The notes under the pieces are model-generated. The model did not search any database. It was not told the origin of the DNA and was given only the letters and a program-made list of their open reading frames with translations. A DNA stretch of 64,000 nt, from the NCBI RefSeq assembly GCF_000526515.1, contig NZ_JAGF01000001.1:3472001-3536000 (forward strand). Reading direction: 5' to 3'. Below are positions 60,401 through 64,000 of this stretch, one piece after another; the stretch's first letter is position 1, and each line of letters begins with the position of its first letter. The translations under genes and the position numbers were made by a program. Origin of the DNA: Cellulomonas sp. KRMCY2. Its GTDB lineage: Bacteria > Actinomycetota > Actinomycetes > Actinomycetales > Cellulomonadaceae.

Positions 60401-60717
60401 GTGATGGGACCTGCTCCGCTCGTCGACTGCTCGCGACTGAACGAATGTCGCGACTGAACGTGTGTGTGGACCTTCTGGCGCCTGCGGCCCGCGCATCGAC
60501 CGACATGGCACATGGTCGACCCGCGGTTCACCCGCTCGGACCACTCCGTGGGGCTTCACGACGACTAGACTGGATGGAAGTCCGACAAAACGGACAAACA
60601 GGTCACCATCTGTGGGTGATCACAGGGTGTCGCCGAGGGCGAGGGGGTCGCCGGCGGCACGGGTACCGCGGCCGGGCGACCCAGTCCGGCCGGATCTCAC
60701 GTTCCAGGAGGACTCCT
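60401..60717. other. intergenic region right of the dif candidate
   Basis: No gene is supported here. The 13-base direct repeat TCGCGACTGAACG occurs at 60431-60443 and 60448-60460, 17 bases apart. GGACAAA-like words occur near 60585-60600. The final part is the leader of the secreted protein with its AGGAGG. Confidence 0.5.
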
Positions 60718-61065
60718 ATGAAGAAGACCCTGACGGCACTTGCCCTGGCGGCGTTCGCCGTTCTCGCAGCCGGCGCGCCCGCCGTCGCCGCCCCCACGGA
60801 CCCGATCCTGAACCACACCTCCTACTGGGAGGCGTACACCGGCGACACGTGCGTGAAGGTCGAGATCGCGGACGGCATCACGACCTACACGCTGCCCGCC
60901 TCGCCGTCCGGCACGTACACGCTCCTGGTCCTCAAGGCCGGTAGCGGGTCCGCGGCGAACGACGTCATCGCGATGCCGACGGCCGGAGTGCCCTACGGTC
61001 ACGCGACCGGCAAGGACCTGAGCCACGTCATCTACTGCTACGGCGACGTCGAGGTCCCGACCTGA
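60718..61065 (+). CDS. small secreted protein
   Basis: A 115-residue protein with a clear signal peptide: MKKTLTAL, a hydrophobic core, and a probable cut after AVAA near residue 25. The mature part of about 90 residues has two cysteines (CVKVEIADG and IYCYGDVEV) that may form a disulfide. AGGAGG lies 6 bases before the ATG. No family was recognised. A 44-base palindrome follows the gene as terminator. Confidence 0.82.
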   Translation: MKKTLTALALAAFAVLAAGAPAVAAPTDPILNHTSYWEAYTGDTCVKVEIADGITTYTLPASPSGTYTLLVLKAGSGSAANDVIAMPTAGVPYGHATGKDLSHVIYCYGDVEVPT

Positions 61066-61108
61066 CCGCAGCTCGACACGCCCCGGCGGTCATCGCCGCC
61101 GACCTGAT

Positions 61109-61152
61109 CGTGCGTTCGGCCCGTCACGTCGACGTGACGGGCCGAACGCACG
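61109..61152. terminator. 44-base perfect palindrome after the secreted protein gene
   Basis: The sequence reads the same on both strands over 44 bases around the centre GTCGAC (61128-61133). It begins 43 bases after the stop codon. As RNA it forms a stem of up to about 20 base pairs, enough to end transcription. A protein-binding role is also possible. Confidence 0.75.
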
Positions 61153-61244
61153 TCTCGGGTCGTACCCACGTCTCGGTGCGTACCGCGGCCGAGTGACGGA
61201 TCTGCACGGCACGACGCGTCGGCCGGCATCTGACGCCGCCGGCG

Positions 61245-62549
61245 GTGCAGCAGAATGTGCCGGTGTCCCGGCTGCTGCTCGACCTGACCCCGCTGCGGGT
61301 CAGCGTCCCGTACCGCAGGATGTGGCTCGGGACGTCGTTGTCGGGCATCGGCACCGCGCTGACCACCGTCGTCGTCGGGCTGCAGGTCTACGACCTCACG
61401 GGTTCGACCGCGAGCGTCGGGCTGGTCGGGCTCTTCGCGTTCGTCCCGCTGGTCGTCCTGGGCCTGTACGGCGGGGCGATCGTCGACGCGCACGACCGGC
61501 GCCGGGTCATCCTGCTCACGTCGTCGGGGCTGTTCCTCGTGGCGCTCGGGTTCGCCGTCCAGGCCTGGCTGGGAGGTGACGACGTGCGGGTCCTCTACGT
61601 CCTGGTGGCCGTCCAGAGCGGCGTGTTCGCGATCAGCTCGCCGGCTCGCACGGCCGTCCTGCCGCGGCTGATCGGGCTGCGGCTGCTGCCGGCCGCCAAC
61701 GCGCTGTCGAGCCTGTCGTTCGGTGTGAGCATGACGATCGGGCCGCTGCTCGCGGGCTTCCTGGTCGGCTGGGGCGGGTACCGCACGGCGTACAGCATCG
61801 AGGTCGTGCTCCTGGCGGTGGCGCTCGTGACGCTCGTCGCACTCCCTCCGATGCCACCGGAGGGCGCGGTGCGACGTGCCGGCCTCGGCTCGGTCCTCGA
61901 GGGACTGCGGTTCCTCCGGACCCGACCGAACATCCGCGCGACGTTCGCGGTCGACCTGATGGCGATGGTCCTTGCGATGCCACGCGTCCTGTTCCCCGCC
62001 ATCGGAGCGGTTCTGATCGGTGGCGGGGAACCCACGGTGGGCATCCTGACCGCAGGGATTGCGGCTGGTTCGATCCTGGGCGGCCTGTTCTCCGGGCGGC
62101 TGGGCGCGGTCCGGCGGCAGGGGCGCGCGGTGATCGTTGCCATCGTCGGCTGGGGCCTGGCCGTGACCGCGTTCGGACTGGTGGTCGCCTCGGCGCCGGG
62201 TGCTGCGGCTCCCTTGGCCGACGGCTCCGGAGCGTCCTGGACGTTGTGGCCTGCGACGGCGTGCATGGTGCTGGCCGGCTCGGCCGACACCGTCAGCAGC
62301 ATCTTCCGCTCCACCATCCTGCAGGCCGCGACGCCGGACGCGATGCGGGGCCGGCTGCAGGGCATCTTCATCGTCGTGGTCGCCGGCGGGCCCCGACTCG
62401 GTGACCTGGTGCTCGGTGCGCTCGGCGGTCTGCGTGGCGAGGCTTTCGCAGCCGTCGTCGGTGGACTGGCGTGCGCGCTGGGCGTTACCGCCTTCGCGGT
62501 GCTGCAGCCTCGCTTCCGGCACTACGACGCCGAGCACCCGGAGCCGTAG
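61245..62549 (+). CDS. MFS transporter, EntS-like exporter
   Basis: A 434-residue permease with about twelve membrane segments. It has YRRMWLGTSLSGIGTALTTVVVGLQVYDLTGS, the loop GGAIVDAHDRRRVIL between helices 2 and 3, and RSTILQAATPDAMRGRLQGIF. This fits the enterobactin-exporter-like (MFS_3) group. The substrate is unknown. Three in-frame GTG codons (61245, 61257, 61263) are possible starts and none has a good ribosome binding site; 61263 gives the usual VSRLLLDLTPLR. Confidence 0.87.
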   Translation: MQQNVPVSRLLLDLTPLRVSVPYRRMWLGTSLSGIGTALTTVVVGLQVYDLTGSTASVGLVGLFAFVPLVVLGLYGGAIVDAHDRRRVILLTSSGLFLVALGFAVQAWLGGDDVRVLYVLVAVQSGVFAISSPARTAVLPRLIGLRLLPAANALSSLSFGVSMTIGPLLAGFLVGWGGYRTAYSIEVVLLAVALVTLVALPPMPPEGAVRRAGLGSVLEGLRFLRTRPNIRATFAVDLMAMVLAMPRVLFPAIGAVLIGGGEPTVGILTAGIAAGSILGGLFSGRLGAVRRQGRAVIVAIVGWGLAVTAFGLVVASAPGAAAPLADGSGASWTLWPATACMVLAGSADTVSSIFRSTILQAATPDAMRGRLQGIFIVVVAGGPRLGDLVLGALGGLRGEAFAAVVGGLACALGVTAFAVLQPRFRHYDAEHPEP

Positions 62550-62594
62550 GCCGCGACGACCACTCCCCCGCCGATCCATCGGCCCACGGAGTGA

Positions 62595-62612
62595 TAGTTG
62601 TAGGATCAACTA
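62595..62612. promoter_or_regulatory. MarR-type operator candidate
   Basis: TAGTTGTAGGATCAACTA is an inverted repeat of TAGTTG/CAACTA with a 6-base spacer, in an AT-rich island of GC-rich DNA. Spaced TTG/CAA palindromes of this size are typical of MarR-family repressors. It lies 128 bases before the UPF0303 gene start. No MarR gene is in the window. Confidence 0.5.
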
Positions 62613-62739
62613 ATAGGACCTCCCGTCTTCAGGTCGAGAGGTCGGTGCTGCGGGATCGTCCTTCCGGCGCTGAGCGAACGCCGGGTGCCGGTGTCCCTGG
62701 CATACGGCAGGCTGGTACCCGACGCACAGGAGGTTTCCC

Positions 62740-63252
62740 ATGACCGGCACAGCGGCGCAGGACAGCACCGAGATCGCCCGACTCATCGGCATCGTGACCG
62801 AGCAGCAGCACCGGCTGCAGCTGACGCACTTCGACAACGACGACGCATGGCGGCTCGGCTGCCTGCTGGTGGAGCTCGGCCGGGAGCGGCGACTACCCAT
62901 CGTGGTCGACGTCCGGCGCAACGGTCACCAGCTCTTCCACGCGTCGCTGCCGGGGACGACGCCGGACAACGACTCGTGGGTCGAGCGCAAGGTGCGGGTG
63001 GTGAACCGGTTCGGCGCGCCGTCCTACCTGCTCGGCCTGCGCTCCCGCCTCGTCGGGAGCACGTTCGAGCAGGACTCCGGCCTGCCGGTGCAGGAGTACG
63101 CAGCCCACGGGGGGTCGTTCCCGATCACGGTCAAGGACGTCGGCATCGTCGGCACGGTGACGGTCTCCGGTCTGCCGCAGGCCAAGGACCACGCGCTGGT
63201 CGTCGAAGCCCTCGAGGGCTTCCTCGACCTGCCGCACCTGGTTGACTCCTGA
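62740..63252 (+). CDS. UPF0303 / heme-degrading (HbpS-like) domain protein
   Basis: A 170-residue single-domain protein of the UPF0303/HbpS-like fold. It has LPIVVDVRRNGHQLFHASLPGTTPDNDSWVERKVRVVNRFG and GLPQAKDHALVVEALEGFL. Relatives bind heme or small molecules; activity here is unproven. AGGAGG precedes the ATG. It lies directly before the ABC exporter gene, which starts two bases after its stop. Confidence 0.86.
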   Translation: MTGTAAQDSTEIARLIGIVTEQQHRLQLTHFDNDDAWRLGCLLVELGRERRLPIVVDVRRNGHQLFHASLPGTTPDNDSWVERKVRVVNRFGAPSYLLGLRSRLVGSTFEQDSGLPVQEYAAHGGSFPITVKDVGIVGTVTVSGLPQAKDHALVVEALEGFLDLPHLVDS

Positions 63253-63254
63253 CC

Positions 63255-64000
63255 GTGGCGGTGCCGTCGGACACCGGGTCGCTGCTCCGCCGGATCGGTG
63301 GCCTGCTGTCGCCGTACCGGTCGTCCCTCGTGCTGGTCGCCGTGTCGATCGTCGTGGGTGCCGGGCTGGGCATCGTCACGCCGTTCCTCACCCAGGCTGT
63401 CTTCGACCGGGCACTGTTCCCGGTCGGTGGCGGTGACGTGGACCTGCGGCTGCTCGCCTGGCTGGTCTCCGGGATGGTCGTGGTCCCGCTGCTCACGGCG
63501 GGGATCGGCGTCGGGCAGACGTACCTGACCACGACCGTCGGCAACCGTGCCATGGCCGAGCTGCGCAGCCGCCTGTTCGAGCACCTCGAACGGATGGAGC
63601 TCGCCTTCTTCACGGCGACGAAGACCGGCTCGATCCAGTCGCGGCTGGCCAACGACGTCGGCGGCGTCCGTTCGGTCCTGACGAACACAGCGGCCAGCAT
63701 CCTGTCCAACGCGGTGACAGTGATCGCGTCGCTCGTCGCGATGCTCCTGCTCTCCTGGCAGCTCACGCTGATCTCACTTGCGCTCATGCCCGTCTTCCTG
63801 GTCCTGCAGCGGCGGGTCGGCGCCCGCCGTCAGGTGCTGGCCCGCCGGACGCAGGAGTCGCTCTCCGACATGACGGCGATCACCGAGGAGGCGCTGAGCG
63901 TCTCCGGCGTCCTGCTGTCGAAGGTCTTCAACCGGGCCGACGTCGAGATCGCGAGGTACCGCGACGAGAACGAGCGCCAGGTCGGCCTCCAGGTGCGCCA
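63255..64000 (+). CDS. ABC transporter, permease/ATPase fusion (partial, 3' end outside window)
   Basis: About 248 residues are visible, all in the membrane domain: a cytoplasmic start, then segments at about 20-40, 60-85, 135-155 and 160-175. Features include FLTQAVFDRALFP, ELRSRLFEHLERMELAFFTATKTGSIQSRLANDVGGVRSVL and ARRTQESLSDMTAITEEALSVSGVLLSKVFNR, typical of type IV (multidrug/lipid) exporters. The ATPase domain should lie beyond the right edge. The GTG at 63255 is coupled to the UPF0303 gene; a GTG at 63261 is the alternative. Confidence 0.9.
   Translation, partial: MAVPSDTGSLLRRIGGLLSPYRSSLVLVAVSIVVGAGLGIVTPFLTQAVFDRALFPVGGGDVDLRLLAWLVSGMVVVPLLTAGIGVGQTYLTTTVGNRAMAELRSRLFEHLERMELAFFTATKTGSIQSRLANDVGGVRSVLTNTAASILSNAVTVIASLVAMLLLSWQLTLISLALMPVFLVLQRRVGARRQVLARRTQESLSDMTAITEEALSVSGVLLSKVFNRADVEIARYRDENERQVGLQVR

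Noticed and set aside
1-64000. CRISPR arrays, prophage or integrative element
   Set aside because: No evenly spaced repeats with unique spacers, and no integrase, portal, terminase or Cas gene. The only transposase is that of the IS1595 element.

Overview
The window is chromosomal DNA from a high-GC Gram-positive bacterium (Actinomycetota). The best fit is a Micrococcales member of the Cellulomonas/Actinotalea type. This rests on strong G/C third-position bias, frequent GTG starts, many start/stop overlaps (GTGA, ATGA), a GarA-FtsR-BFN-MerR cluster, B12-dependent ribonucleotide reductase, pyruvate carboxylase and actinobacterial DUF families. Gene density is high. Only one insertion sequence is visible, and I see no prophage, CRISPR array, rRNA or tRNA.

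Layout. 1-3941: glycogen/trehalose genes treY (cut by the window edge) and glgX/treX. 4052-6864: a sulfur-handling block (SQR-like flavoprotein, TusE/DsrC-like, DsrE2-like, rhodanese lipoprotein) whose two transcription starts carry CsoR/CstR-type G-tract palindromes. 6950-10557: a type III polyketide synthase, an ICMT-like methyltransferase and an FAD hydroxylase/reductase, like srsABC of Streptomyces, facing a UbiA prenyltransferase. 10647-24167: GDPD, hydrolase, two transporters, a Moco enzyme, DUF885 peptidase, M15 peptidase and an ECF sigma factor with partner.

24359-33106 is a vitamin B12 block: nrdJ (B12-dependent ribonucleotide reductase, with an NrdR box and a phased array of DnaA-box-like motifs), a complete ECF transporter, a surface protein, a cobalamin riboswitch that heads the transporter operon, and a divergent PduO-type adenosyltransferase. 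Uptake, activation and use of the cofactor thus sit together. 33295-45661: PilZ protein, DEAD-box helicase, an SDR paired with DUF6421, threonine aldolase, App1-like phosphatase, cupin, luciferase-like oxidoreductase, DUF4126 and an RNB nuclease.

45803-51307 matches the mycobacterial pgsA2-garA neighbourhood (CDP-alcohol phosphotransferase, DUF881, small basic protein, DUF881, GarA, FtsR, BFN, MerR) but lacks gcvH. It is followed by pyc. 54891-64000: a 45-residue small ORF, a sigma factor with two exported or membrane partners, an IS1595-family element, GNAT, a dif-like Xer site in an otherwise empty intergenic region, a small secreted protein ending at a 44-base palindrome, an MFS exporter, a UPF0303/HbpS-like protein and the start of an ABC exporter.

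The observations most worth following are the CstR-type sulfur relay operon, the riboswitch-linked B12 locus, the srs-like cluster with its prenyltransferase, the phased array upstream of nrdJ and the dif candidate.
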